DNA of 64,000 bases. Origin: Lactarius indigo (taxonomy: Eukaryota; Basidiomycota; Agaricomycetes; Russulales; Russulaceae). The notes under the pieces were generated by a model. The model was given only the letters and a program-made list of their open reading frames with translations. It was not told the origin of the DNA and ran no database searches. Of the stretch, positions 36,801 through 47,018 are shown piece by piece; the first letter of the stretch is position 1, and each line of letters begins with the position of its first letter. Position numbers and translations under genes: made by a program. Location: the NCBI GenBank assembly GCA_025766275.1, contig JAFKAC010000074.1:231940-295939 (forward strand), read 5' to 3'.

Positions 36801-37885
36801 CCACGGAGATCAAAGCGAAGGGTAGAGGCAGTGGAATCAAGCAGCGGGGCGGCCTCGATCCAGGCGAGGGATGGGTCTCCAGATGGGAGCGATGGGAAAA
36901 AACGACGTCTGATATCTTCGGGCGTACCCTCCTCTGGGGTTGGACCGGAGACCACGGACGAGAGAGAGATTGGAGAGACTTTAGACTCCGAAGGCGGTTG
37001 GGAAGGACTAAGTGATTTGAGAGAAGGGCCCTTCCATTGACCAAGGGACACTGCACTGTCATCGCTAGATGAAGGTGGGAGTGCCAACGGTTTTCTCCGT
37101 GGTGAAGAAGGAGCGGACTCGTACACATGAACATCGTCGGGGGTGACATCCGCAAAGCGCAGTTTGCGACTTGCTCGGGCCGGAGTGGAAGGTCGCGAGT
37201 TTGCGCCAGAAATAATTGAGAGCGGGGAAGACTGCTCTACTGCACCTTCGCCTGGGGTGAAGGTCAACTTTCGCGCGTGGTAAGAACGCAAGATGGACTG
37301 ACGTACCCACTGGAACAATACGCAACGCTTTCGTAGTGTCAGGTACATAACTTGATGTATTTTTATATTATACGCACTTGGGGGCAGAGGGTGAGCGATC
37401 GCACTATCATCTGGAAGGCCATGCGCAAGGTCACTTTCCAAGGAACTAGCGGGTTTTGTCTGCCCCTGGTTGGCCTCCCGAGTCCTCCGCGCTCTCTGTA
37501 GCACCTCCCCGATGCTCTTGCCAAATCTCTCTTCGATCTCTCTTCGCTCCTCTTCCCTCTCGTGCTCTGTCATCGCAGCAACGCGCCTTTCGTTCTCCTC
37601 GCTCATCCGGGCGCGCCAATCATCGCCTTCAGATCCTTCCAACGGTGAGTTTTTTTGCACTACCGGTGCGGCGTGTACGATAGGCGGCTCCGTAGCCCGT
37701 GATAATTGCGCGCCGGGTTGTTGTTGGGCCTTTCTGCTTCGCGCAAAGACACTCTCCGATCGGTGCTGTGCCATCGGGAATCCCTTGTTTGACCCGACCG
37801 ACTTGGGTGTGGAAGGAGCAGACACAGAGAAGCGGGGCTCCCGCTCAAAAACTGAACCAACGAGAGGTTTGGCCTGCTTTGACAT
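33806..37885 (-). CDS. RPAP1-like RNA polymerase II-associated protein
   Basis: Homologue of RPAP1 (yeast Rba50), a factor for assembly and nuclear import of RNA polymerase II; the 1359 codons match the size of animal RPAP1. The RPAP1_N domain is near residue 90-135: DDWRARMSEENERRVAAMTE, then EEERREIEERFGKSIGEVLQ. The RPAP1_C domain reads TLRFDLRGAPIPPQLSVTLP, THLGLHHHAEG, and AGYTIDDVFLLARSTVPAQR. The long C-terminal part is predicted helical and repeat-like (LLQLLAILQRLAMHS; LVRFVTTQR-type strands) and ends VKFWAKGDFVERVEELLSAD. One stretch near residues 175-190 (minus strand, about 37310-37380) is AT-rich and reads oddly (YNIKIHQVMYLTLRKRCVLF); it has intron-like borders and may be an in-frame intron. 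The gene looks intact. It is divergent from the tRNA gene 104 bases upstream. Confidence 0.9.
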   Translation of the reverse strand: MSKQAKPLVGSVFEREPRFSVSAPSTPKSVGSNKGFPMAQHRSESVFARSRKAQQQPGAQLSRATEPPIVHAAPVVQKNSPLEGSEGDDWRARMSEENERRVAAMTEHEREEERREIEERFGKSIGEVLQRARRTREANQGQTKPASSLESDLAHGLPDDSAIAHPLPPSAYNIKIHQVMYLTLRKRCVLFQWVRQSILRSYHARKLTFTPGEGAVEQSSPLSIISGANSRPSTPARASRKLRFADVTPDDVHVYESAPSSPRRKPLALPPSSSDDSAVSLGQWKGPSLKSLSPSQPPSESKVSPISLSSVVSGPTPEEGTPEDIRRRFFPSLPSGDPSLAWIEAAPLLDSTASTLRFDLRGAPIPPQLSVTLPTHLGLHHHAEGARAGYTIDDVFLLARSTVPAQRAVMFGIMAGITRRLAVLRRGISEDTEGLEELRGKEEDLRKRAVAASAEAMGERGSLGSRAVEVLWEALVGWDSDLMSVDGVELQEDPPEKGAPEQEGESVVKGDAISSLPLHFFLTQVATIFGATYLPRLSLLQLLAILQRLAMHSNAIADTITDTPSLIANLLRVFILTPILPSADSPPPTPDAICLLTTLASASRLSASKLLDPASALLRFLISSPTSSPYPPPLATSLLTHTLQLYTTFARYGLHAHTATIAAEPLTYLASHILSPECDSRPLLTAYITLLGAWTTCASDPHQTTPPHEILWSQISGWGWISNLPIIARKFTQEPADRGSWTALWNAEAAWLEGARHNGVRSGAEERESSLAWLKPAFALNNTEVISGAISSLKSLLSEIPASYDVNRDFAFYREVTESASLLSAAIRLWLACLPPDNTPLPEPPFQLPFSHLGVLASFISTHALLSESSGVSPHMRPFLRPLVSYVSNYVRLSGRLPSTKSDLLLTQLGIALMRFLPGDEDAALDMLGAITNLADERYLSNCGWSVPSEVWSRGGLHILSPFLTFDLVSRHDDAGVEGEKTARVRVAPLVPTPHSLRFVTTQRLPATRGFGYLFARDWPLLPLDHLLRSGTSPVWQCLPSGWDANETEVVRATLLLTRVVREAMLANGTQTFAMTRAEVTFSCMKVFMLEHGQAQGAPSESGGDREEVFRDDTVGELMKALLIPCTLGASPNGLSASAASDEQDDLDLAASRFLGTGMPFFQFYTDLVALYDAVSFGHPLFAALLLPPLAQRYAPDYRKLVYDETAHVLGTVRTPVELVIGGAAGTFLWPAEQVPDVVGAQLSLLVGHRARVPIEGFVHWMAVHHIAANIWPDLREDPPSAIADERGRKLLEALVIQGGHAVVREVTLYWQRREGTAVLPPMCFDLDPVRRVNRLEWVKFWAKGDFVERVEELLSADD

Positions 37886-37988
37886 TTGTCCTGGTTATGT
37901 AGTGAGCGTGAAGGGCGTGGTGCGTGCCCCTCGGTCGGAACGAACAATCCGCGCGTGACATGGATTGTGTAATCCGAATATATCACAC

Positions 37989-38063
37989 GGGCACATGGTG
38001 TAGATGGTTTATCACGCTCGCTTAGCATGCGAGAGGTGTCCGGTTCAATTCCGGATGTGTCCA
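37989..38063 (+). tRNA. tRNA-Ala (anticodon AGC)
   Basis: Cloverleaf read by eye. The acceptor strands are GGGCACA and TGTGTCC with the G3:U70 pair that is the alanine identity element. The anticodon stem CTCGC/GCGAG encloses the loop TTAGCAT (anticodon AGC, codon GCU). The T arm is TCCGG TTCAATT CCGGA, which is also the B box. The discriminator is A. There is no intron. A run of eight T follows six bases later. Confidence 0.93.
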
Positions 38064-38068
38064 CTGGA

Positions 38069-38076
38069 TTTTTTTT
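38069..38076 (+). terminator. Pol III terminator of tRNA-Ala
   Basis: Eight consecutive T, five bases after the mature 3' end of the tRNA; the standard RNA polymerase III stop. Confidence 0.85.
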
Positions 38077-38903
38077 GTTTTGTTTACTGATGGGGTGTTA
38101 ACCAATGACTGTGTCGTCCGTGATGAGATTGCCTGTTCCTTGTCTGCTTGCATCATGCGGGCTACCGCAGAGCGGGTGTGCCAGTGATTCAACCGACACT
38201 GACTTACAGACCAAGTAACTCCGAGTCTACGATGCGCCTGAGTCCCCACTGGTGGCGACTCGGAAAAACAAATCACTGGGTTCGCAGTCAAACTTGAATC
38301 TATCACTTATTTACGGGGTGGTCTAGGCTCTCCACTGGATGGTGCGCTGGATGGTGTTCTGGTTCCCCCCATTCTTTGACACCTGCCTTTCACAGACCCA
38401 TTACACTCTTCGCCGTATGCGAGAAGTCAATGTGGCGGTCCCTATTTCGTTGAATCCCAACTTTCATTCTCACACTGAAAATGGTCGATCTAAAGAGCCG
38501 TTCCATTGGCGCTGCAGGCTCAGCCAGCTTGCCCATCACCTGCGTCATCTTTGACCTCGGCCTGAGTAACAGGGAGGGTAGCTTGCATATGTCGCAAGTC
38601 CCGTCGCTGCGGGAATGCCTCTCAATGTAGGTCCCCGGTTGGGTGTCTGAATAGGCGTAAGGTAAGGTGCGCAGGCGATACATAAGGCAAGTAGCGCAAC
38701 CAAATCAATTGTCACAGGGGTTCTCACACACAAATTGCGATCCTTGCTACTCCACTGCTCTTCATCTAGGAGTCCGATCGCTTCCGCCTTCTTTGCGCCT
38801 GTTTTCATTAAAATGCAGTTATATACAATGACCTGCATGTTACCAAAAAGACCCCATCCTTTTCTCGAAACACCACCGTGTGCTCTCGTCTGAAATCCTT
38901 CCA
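38077..38903. other. Intergenic region
   Basis: About 830 bases between the tRNA gene and the F-box gene. Open frames on the minus strand (38390-38904) carry no motif. Nothing further seen. Confidence 0.5.
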
Positions 38904-40759
38904 ATGGCCAAGTTCAAAACTTCCTCTGTTATTGCTTGCGCTCTACTTCGGTTCTACCCTCGACTTGGCACTGTTTCCCAGACTGTACTGGCTACCTTGA
39001 ATCACCTGAGGGGCGACGTCACGCCAGCACCCCACATGACCTCCAACACCGAGAAAGGAGGGGACCAGTCTCCTTCCTCTCCACCTGGCTGTCAGACTCC
39101 ACTCGATAGCTCGACAAGAGATTTACTCGAACTCTTGCCTAATGAGCTCATCGCAAAAATCCTCGCAGTGCTACATTATCGAGACCTTTCCTCTTGTACC
39201 CAGGTGCGCCTTCCTAGCTTCCTGTCCTACTGTTATGACTAAACTAGTACGATCTCAACAGGTGTGCAAGCGCGTGGTCGATATTATCGGGGGATCTGCC
39301 TTACTACAATATCACCTCGAGCTTGGAAAATCCGGCATGGAAGATGGCCCTCTTTGCGTCATGTCTATTCCCGAGCGTAGGGAAAGATTGAGGTCCTACA
39401 ACGATGCCTGGAAGCACCTTCGTTGGTCAACCTGTATAGAGCTGCCCAACCCTGACAGACGCAGACATGCCATCGACATTTCCCCAGGTGGCATCCTCAC
39501 ACTTGTCCATAGGACTCGGGATGAAGGCTAGCTCGTCTTTGTGCAAATTCCATCGATCTTGCGTGATATCCCTATGCGACAATGGGAACTTTCCTTTTCA
39601 TTTCCCCCACTCAAACGTGCTCTTGATCCCTCTGAGGATATCCTCGTTGTAATGGAATGTAGTCATTTGCCGCTCAATCCATTTGCACTTTGTGGAAGTG
39701 AACATCGCTTCCACTTTTTGTCTCTCACCACTGGCGAACCCCATTCTCTAGCTGCCACCTCTCTCCTCTCTGGATCCCGTCACCTTATGCGTTCTTTGGA
39801 TGTGGAAAACTTTAGACTCAGCGTGGTCAAAAACTATCTAGCCATCCTGATGCCGAAGCAAGAACTCTGTGTATGTAATTGGAAAACCGGCCAGATAGTG
39901 CTAGTACGTCTAGTGTTTCCACGGAGCACAAGGGAAGGTGTTTGCTGATTTACACAAGTCTATCTCTTCAGACGCCATCCTGAGCGTGTCATTTCTCCCT
40001 GAAAATCGTCTCTTGCTTGCCACCACTCGTCTGGGTGATCTTACCAAGGATCCAATCCCTGATGGGTATGGGCATGTCTCTGTTCTAGCGGTGTACGACT
40101 TGGATTTGGGGCTCGCACCACAGCATGAAGGTATCCCCTCTCCGATCGCTGTCTTTTCACTAGATATTGGGGAATTTGACTCGCCGAATCCTTTGGAGGA
40201 GTTCTATTACTACCTCAATATCCATTCTTACTCCAAAGAAGTTGTGGTCCCGTTCTTCAGTTCGCCATCAGAACAGCTCATCACCCTCCTAACAAATAGC
40301 TTTCCTCCTCAAATCGAAAGCACCTCATCTCGTCCCGTTCTCCTGATTCCCATGGTCAGGCTGACGTCCCACATAGACGGTACGGCAGCCACCAATGCGT
40401 CGATGCGCTACATCCCGTGGAAAGACTGGGGAACCACGGGCACTGGATGGGCGCCCAAACAGCTTTTGAATTACTTCCTCAGCTCGCGTCAAGTTTCGGG
40501 TTCGCGGTTAGTTCGAGTTCTTGGTAATCATCAGAATTTCGTAGACGTCTGGGACTTCAGCCCCACCCGTGTCGCACAACTTGAATCACCTTGCTACCAA
40601 GGATTTCTACCTGGTGTGAAGAAACAGGTGGCGCTCCCCATACAGATGACGGGTGTTGATCTTGAGACTGTGGCTATCAGTGAGGATGCATTGATATGCC
40701 AGGTTCGTGGTATTAATCTTCGTGCTATCCCCCGACTGATTGCCTACTGCTTACCATGA
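38904..40759 (+). pseudogene. F-box protein gene with one in-frame stop
   Basis: F-box protein of the large Agaricomycete type. The F-box is DLLELLPNELIAKILAVLHY with RDLSSCTQVCKRVVD across a GT-AG intron; F-boxes bind Skp1 in SCF ubiquitin ligases. The C-terminal region is beta-rich and propeller-like (HRFHFLSLTTGEP, NYLAILMPKQELCVCNWKTG, ILSVSFLPENRLLLATT, SHIDGTAATNASMRYIPW). An intron at about 39901-39955 (GTGCTA|gtacgt to cacaag|TCT, branch CTGAT) restores frame. One defect is seen: codon 39529-39531 is TAG in ...RTRDEG-stop-LVFVQIPS, with an intact frame on both sides and no plausible intron around it. The site would be a single base change from Glu, Gln or Lys. It may be a recent pseudogene, an allele, or a sequence error. 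Confidence 0.8.
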
Positions 40760-41229
40760 CGCTATTAGCACCATGACTGGAAAAATCCTAGAACATATCT
40801 CCTCGTTTTCTAGAGTTATGTTTGAGCCAGTGTAATATAGTTATTAGGGCGCAGCTTGTGGATTCGCTTGGTTGGTAAGCCAGTGCCAGCTGAACCGCTG
40901 GCACACACCCGGGCCCCCAGTGATCGTAAAGTTATGGTTTTATGAAGAGTCGAATCTTTCTTCATAACAGTTACATTTGTCATCGTCACTTTTCTCACCA
41001 CCGGCTCTGGTCCTAGTATGTCAATTTCTTCGCGTAGCATTCCTGTGAGAACAAAATTTTATGTACCAACACTTGATAGAGAACTGGGGCACACGTATCA
41101 CACAACTTCTAAACTCGGTTGCAGTGGTTCGATGACAGTATCTGGCACTGGGGTTTTTTGGTAGCTGGGCCTTTCCTATGCATAGTGTACGTACGTATGC
41201 ACGAATTCGTGTGGCGTTGTGACAGGCCA
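40760..41229. other. Spacer of the F-box tandem
   Basis: No gene. The sequence just after the F-box stop (string ttttctagagtt near 40810) recurs after the relic copy (about 42440), showing that the 3' flank was duplicated with the gene. Confidence 0.45.
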
Positions 41230-42440
41230 CGACACAATGGTAGTATCCCAATGCGACGATGGGAATTCGCCTTTTCATTTATCCCAAGCCAGTATGTTCT
41301 TCAAGTTGACCCTCTGAGGACATTCGTTTTATATGAATGGCACCGGTTAGTGGCTGTCGGACCCTATTATCCATTACTTATTCATCTCTCATAGACCTTA
41401 TACTGGTAGAGATGACCGCTTCCACTTTTTGTCTCTTACCACTGGGGACACTCTTAATCTCAATCTCACCGCCTCATGCGTTCTGCGGATTCGAAAATTT
41501 TTGTTCTCAGCATAGCTCAAAACTACTTCGCCATCCTGGATCCGATGTATGAACTTTGTGTATACAATTGGAAAACAGGCCAAATAGTGCTAGCACGTCT
41601 ACTGGTTCCCCCACGGGGCACGAGGGAAAGGATTTACTGATTCACGCCAAGTCCATCGTTTCAAATACCCTCCAGAGCGTGTCGTTTCTCTCTGACAATC
41701 GTTTCTTACTTGCCATTACCTGTGCGGCTGACCTCTCCAAAGACGCAACCCTCAAGGGACTTGGAAATCCCCGGTTATAGTAATGCATGGCTTGAACAGG
41801 CGTCTAGATCGCAGCCTGAGGGCGTCTCCCCTCTCTTAACTGTCTTTTCTCTCAAACTTAACTCTGGTGAAATAGCGCTCTATTACCACCCCAACATCCA
41901 CTTGTACTCCGACGAAGTCGCCGTCCCATTTTTCGGGTCGCCATCGGATCAGTTGATCGCCCTCAAAACGAGGGCGATTGGGGTGCTACAGCATTGCCAT
42001 CGTCTCGCGTTCTCCTGATTCCCATAGTTAGGCTCACGTTCCACATCGACAGTGTTGGCCCTACCAGTGGCGACGCGGCGACGCGCTACATCCCGTGGAA
42101 CGACTAGGGAGCCGCAAGCACTCGGTGGGTGCCCGGCCTATTTCTGTTGCGTCCCTTCCATAGCTCGCTTCCCGAGTCTTAAAGTGACGGAAATTGTACG
42201 CATCTGGGACTCCAGCCGCGCCGATGTCACGCAACTTAAACAAAAGCCTTGAGCACTTCTACCCCGCGTGAAGAAATGGATGGCGCCCCCGATACAGTAT
42301 GGCAGCGCGGCGATCAGTGAGGACGCGTTGATTTACCAGGGACATGTATCAATTTCCGCTATTGCTCAACTGATTGTTGCTCTCTGTGAAGCCAACAGTA
42401 CGGCAACGACTTGTTCAAGCCCAAGACATGTCTTCTTGTT
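41230..42440 (+). pseudogene. Decayed tandem copy of the F-box gene
   Basis: Homologous to the C-terminal two thirds of the F-box gene to the left, in the same order: IPMRRWEFAFSFIPS, then DRFHFLSLTTGDT, a GC-AG version of the same intron at about 41587-41651, IVSNTLQSVSFLSDNRFLLA, SPLLTVFSLKLNSGEIALYY with HPNIHLYSDEVAVPFFGSPS, and AISEDALIYQG near the end. The F-box itself is absent and the blocks are split by stops and frameshifts. Non-functional relic. Confidence 0.8.
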
Positions 42441-42922
42441 TTCTAGAGTTGTCGCTTATGCGGGATGGAGCAAGATAATTGTTAGGATGTGGTCGCTCAT
42501 GGAGTTTTTTGGTCTGTAGTAAGTGCTAGCTGAAACGCCGACACACCCGTTTGATGACCCGCATTTGACCCGCATGAAGCAAGCAGGCAGGGAAAAGCGA
42601 TCCCATCGCAGAGGATTGGCTAGTTACTATCTACTCCCTTCGAGCTCCTAATCACCATCACATACTACGTTGTGGCGGTCTAAGTTTCGTAATGAGGCCT
42701 TAATGAGGATTAGAGAAGGTTAGGCACACTGGCATTGTAGGTCGTATTATACAAAATACGAGGCTACGACAAATCTCAGGCTTCAAGGTCTGGTTTCAAT
42801 AAATAGTTTTTTGATTTATGTAAATGCTATCTGTTGAGTATGACGACACCATACAACATTCATTTGTTCTGCCCGTCTCCTTTCCATCACCTCCTTCGGT
42901 GTGCCCGTTTTCCTACAAAATA
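42441..42922. other. Intergenic region
   Basis: About 480 bases between the F-box relic and the next minus-strand gene; no feature seen. Confidence 0.5.
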
Positions 42923-44480
42923 TCACGCATCCAAGTCTTGATTTGTGCGGGTCTCGAACCGGGCCACTACCTCAGGCGGCAAGCAGCTCCCAGTCAAGCT
43001 CTTACCGTCCCCGTCGCCGACCACCTTACACCCGTACACGCGCAGCTTCCCGTCCTCACACACGAGACTGAAGCCGCCTGCCGGGCCCAGACCACGTGCG
43101 ATTGCGAGCTTCTGTACATCCTGGAGCAACTTCGCCAACCGCACGATTTGCACAGCTGTTTCCCGGCGCTGAGTAGAGAGGTCCCGCACATCCGCTCCCA
43201 TCTGCGTCCCGGACTGGCGCGTCGTCCCGGTAGCTACCCGGGTACCGGGTCCCTCGAACTGCCATTCGCGCAATTCCTTGAACTCACCCCGCTCGTGCAC
43301 GCCCAGGCGCAGCATCGGCGTCTGCGAGAGCGCCATCTGCGGGTACAACTCGTTCCAGTCGAGTTGGTCAAGGTAGTACACCGAGCGCGAGACCACCTCG
43401 ACTAGGGCATCTTGTGGGACCCGCGTTCCAGCACGGATGATGTTGATAGTCGGCGATGTCGTCGTCGGAGTGGATGTTTGTTGGATGTTTACACGGTCGA
43501 GTGCGTCCGCGAGGTCAGAGTCGTCGGTGGAGGTCGTTGCCACGCTGGCGTCCGGACTGGACAAGCACGCGTCGACCCCGAAACGAACTACCATCTTCAT
43601 ATTGAACATATCCTGTCCCAAGAAGTAGGTGCTTAATAAACGTAATATCGCCGAAGAAAGGAAACATGGCAGCGACGTACGTAGGTGATGACCCGTTGAT
43701 GGTCAGAGGAAGGACAGTCCGGCGCGGCGCACGTCATAGCAGCTTCAAAGGCGTGCCCAAACGAGCGGCCCGAGTTGACTTCAGGTGTCGGGCTCTCCCA
43801 GCGGCTTAGTACGAGGGTCTTGGTCCCGACAAGTTCGACGTCGATCCTGAAATCGCGAACCGCTCTGCCTGGCGATGGGTTAAGCCAACGCAGGAGCTTG
43901 CGTAGGCCATTGCGGTCTGTGACAACGTCCACATTCGGCCAGTCGACGGGCGGCGCCGCATCCTGGTCGTGTATCATATCCGCGGCGGTGAAGAGTGGGA
44001 GCATCGGGTACTGGGATAGCTGCGCGGTATTCTGGTCGACATAAACGGAACTGACGTCTGGCTCCAGCGTGAACGGGACAACACGCTCTGTCCATATAGC
44101 TGGAGAACCTGAATAACAGATATGAGAAAGCAAAAAAACTGAGGGAGAGAATGCACCGTACCTGGGACCACCATCGTCGGTTTCTCCGCCTCAACCCAAT
44201 TGTACGACGCAACATACTTCACATTGTCAATAGGAAAATACTCTGGTACCTTTGGGCGTGCTGGCGGGGGTATTGTTTGAATGATCTTGGTCGTGTCAAG
44301 GTCCTCTTTGAGGTTGGGTTCGGGGGGAAGGTCGTGGGCAGGTCTGGCAGCGAAGCCGCCTCCCCTTCCGCGAGATCCCTGCAGGTAGAACCTGTTCCCG
44401 TTGTCTGGCCTGAGACGACTACCACGTCCCCCCCGCGTTTTGGTAAAGTTTAGGCGACTGGGCTGTTCACGAGATGACAT
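42923..44480 (-). CDS. Conserved fungal protein of unknown function, copy 1
   Basis: Member of a widespread fungal family marked by (A/T)SYNW...P(T)xVPGxPxxW and DVVTDRNxxRKLL, often annotated without support as a geranylgeranyl pyrophosphate synthetase; none of the prenyltransferase DDxxD motifs is present. Exon 1 starts at 44480 with an Arg/Gly-rich N-terminus (TRGGRGSRLRP, GSRGRGGGFAARP), an RGG-like RNA-binding composition. YVASYNWVEAEKPTMVVPG then joins through an intron to SPAIWTERVVPF. Next come VDVVTDRNGLRKLLRWLNPS, DFRIDVELVGTKTLVLSRWE and RSFGHAFEAAMT, then ITY|DMFNMKMVVRFGVDACL over a second intron. A Ser/Thr-rich linker and LVEVVSRSVYYLDQLDWNEL follow. Compared with copy 2, a 16-base insertion near 42935-42955 shifts the frame and shortens the C-terminus by about ten residues. 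Cellular role unknown. Confidence 0.75.
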
Positions 44481-45360
44481 GTGGGACGGCGGTTTAGATC
44501 AGGGAGATTGTGGATGTAGGCGGGAGTATGCATGGCCCATTTATACGACGCAATGGTGGAAGTGAAGAAGTGCCGCGGCGCAGCTGCCAGCTATACATGC
44601 GTCGTACCCTTGTGAGGTCCATCGCTGCGGCCGCAGGTTGGGAAGCTGGGAAGAGCGGGTTCAATCTGTCAGTACGTTGACGCGCCAGATACCGCTTTCG
44701 GAGGTTTCTTCTCGTGCGGCTGCGGCGTACAGGAGTATCGTGTTGCGTGCATGCCCTATGCCGAGAAAGACAAGGAGAGAATGATTCACAAGGCAGTTCT
44801 ACCCCCACTCGACTCAAATTCATTCCTCTCGGGGTGATAACCAGTCTACTACGTCTAGCCGCCGACATTTCACGAGTTGACTCCTGAATGTCGTTTTCCT
44901 GCAAGAGATCACCGTGTCACGATTTCTCACAGGACGGGTCCTTCTGATGCTATCTGCGCATGCACACATGCACCGCAGCACCAGTACCAAAAGACAGATG
45001 ATAGTTGCGCCGACACGAAAAAGAGATTGGGATGCGCGAATTGCAATTGCAGATGTAGCATCAAAGTTTAAATACAAAATTCAAGGCTCTATAACTTACG
45101 AGTACAAGTAAAAGAACGAGACATGATATCAGATTCTCAAGCTATGATAACATGGTGGGGCGGGGCCTTGTTGACGCTCACACTGGCACCTACACGTGCT
45201 TCCTTCAGTTATCCCAGCAGCGGCACCGCTCGAAGCTTGGCTGCATTCGTTAAACGTTATTGTAAGATGAGACCAATCAGCTCTCTTTCCTGAGTCGATG
45301 ACTTGAGGCGCGTAGCCGCACAACCTTGTGTACAATATTCATTCGTTATGCTCGTCTCAT
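44481..45360. other. Spacer of the tandem pair
   Basis: Holds the promoter of copy 1 (homologous to that of copy 2) and the 3' flank of copy 2. No gene seen apart from short frames on both strands. Confidence 0.5.
44540..44545 (-). promoter_or_regulatory. TATA box of copy 1
   Basis: TATAAA on the minus strand, about 60 bases before the start codon at 44480. The same element with the same context (tcgtataaatgg) precedes copy 2. Confidence 0.6.
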
Positions 45361-46950
45361 TTACATCGTCGCCGTCTGCGGCCCATCTTCGTACAAAATA
45401 TCATGCATCCGAGTCTCGAACCGGGCCGCTACCTCAGGCGGCAAACAGCTCCCAGGCAGGCTCTTCCCGTCACCGCCGCCGTCCATCTTGCGCGCATAAA
45501 TGCACAGCTTCCCGTCCTCGCATACGAGACTGAAGCCGCCTGCAGGCCCTGGACCACGCGCGATTGCGAGCTTCTGCACGTCCTGGAGTAAATTCGCCAG
45601 CCGCACGAACTGCACGGCCGTTTCTTGGCGCTGAGCCGAGAGGTCTTGCACATCAGCTCCCCTCTGCGTCCCGAGTTGGGGTGTTGTCTCGGTGCCTACT
45701 ACTCGGGTACCGGGTCCCTCGAGCTGCCATTCACGCAGTTCGGTAAACTCGCCTCGCTCGTGCACGCCCAGGCGCAGCATCGGCGTCTGCGAGAGCGCCA
45801 TCTGCGGGTACAACTCGTTCCAGTCGAGTTGGTCAAGGTAGTACACCGAGCGCGAGACCACCTCGACCAGGGCATCTTGCGGAACCTGCATCCCAGCACG
45901 GACGATGTCGATGGCTGGCGATACCGTTGTCGTTGTCGAAGTGGGTGTCTGTTGGGCGATCACGCTGCTAGGTGCGTCCGCCAGGTTCGAGTCGTCGATG
46001 GATGTCGTTGCTATGCTAGAGTCCGGACTGGGCAAGCACGCGTCGACCCCGAAACGAACTATCATCTTCATATTGAACATATCCTATCCCATGAAGTGTG
46101 TGTTCAATGACCCCGACATCGTTGAAGAAAGGAAACGTGGTGGCGACGTACATAGGCGACGACCCGGTAATGACCCGAGGAAGGACAGTCTGGCGCGGCG
46201 CGTGTCATTTCAGCCTGAAAGGCGTGCCCATACGAGCGGTTTGTGTGCCCCCAGCCTGTGGGGCTCTCCCAGCGCCTTAGCACGAGGGTCTTGGTCCCGA
46301 CAAGTTCGACGTCGATCCTGAAATCGCGTACCGCTCTGCCTGGGGACGGGTCAAGCCAGCGCAGGAGCTTGCGCAGGCCATTGCGGTCTGTGACAACGTC
46401 TACGCTCGGCCAGTCGACGGGCGGTGCCACCTCCTGGTCGTGTATAGCGTCCGCAGCGGTGAAGAGTGGAAGCATTGGGTACTGGGCCAGTTGCGCGTTT
46501 TTCTGGTCGAAATAAACGTAGCCGTCGTCAGGCTGCAGCGTGAATGGGACAGCACGTCCAGTCCATATAGCTGGAGAACCTGCAATGGACCGATAAGAGA
46601 CACGAGGAAAAAGATTGGAGAGAATGCGCCGCACCTGGGACCACCATCGTCGGTTTCTCCGCGTCGATCCAATTATACGACGCAACATACTTCACGTTGT
46701 CGATGGGAAAATACTCCGGTACAGTAGGGTGTGCTGGTGTGGGTATTGTTTCAATGACCCCGGTCGTGTCAAGGCCCTCTTTGAGGTCAGGTTCAAGGGG
46801 GAAGTTGTGGGAGGGTCTGGCGGCGGAGCCGTTCCCCCTTCCCCGAGAACCGTGGAAGTAGAACCTGTTTCCATAATCTATTCTGAGACGACTCCAACGC
46901 CCGCGTGTGTTGGTGAAATTTAGGCGGCTGGGCTGTTCGCGTGATGTCAT
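45361..46950 (-). CDS. Conserved fungal protein of unknown function, copy 2
   Basis: Tandem duplicate of the gene at 42923-44480. Start at 46950 (MTSREQPSRLNF; an upstream in-frame ATG at 47013 lies in the TATA box and is unlikely). The N-terminus is again Arg/Gly-rich (TRGRWSRLR, GSRGRGNGSAARP). YVASYNWIDAEKPTMVVPG joins to SPAIWTGRAVPF, then VDVVTDRNGLRKLLRWLDPS, DFRIDVELVGTKTLVLRRWE, RSYGHAFQAEMT, and VVAY|DMFNMKMIVRFGVDACL. LVEVVSRSVYYLDQLDWNEL and a C-terminus HDILYEDGPQTATM follow. No defect is seen, so this is likely the reference copy of the pair. No catalytic motif is recognised. The RG-rich N-terminus suggests, without proving, RNA contact. Confidence 0.78.
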
Positions 46951-47012
46951 GTGGGATATACGGTGGCTTAGATCAGAGAGGTTATGGGGGAGGCAGGAGT
47001 CTGCAAGGTCCA

Positions 47013-47018
47013 TTTATA
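47013..47018 (-). promoter_or_regulatory. TATA box of copy 2
   Basis: TATAAA on the minus strand, about 63 bases before the start at 46950, matching the position in copy 1. Confidence 0.6.

Noticed and set aside
41556..41780. Apparent coding match KDLLIHAKSIV in the F-box relic
   Set aside because: The first part is intron: the equivalent segment in the F-box gene has good donor, branch and acceptor and is spliced out.
45625..46110. 161-codon plus-strand frame opposite copy 2
   Set aside because: Shadow of the minus-strand gene; its counterpart opposite copy 1 exists only because the genes are duplicates.
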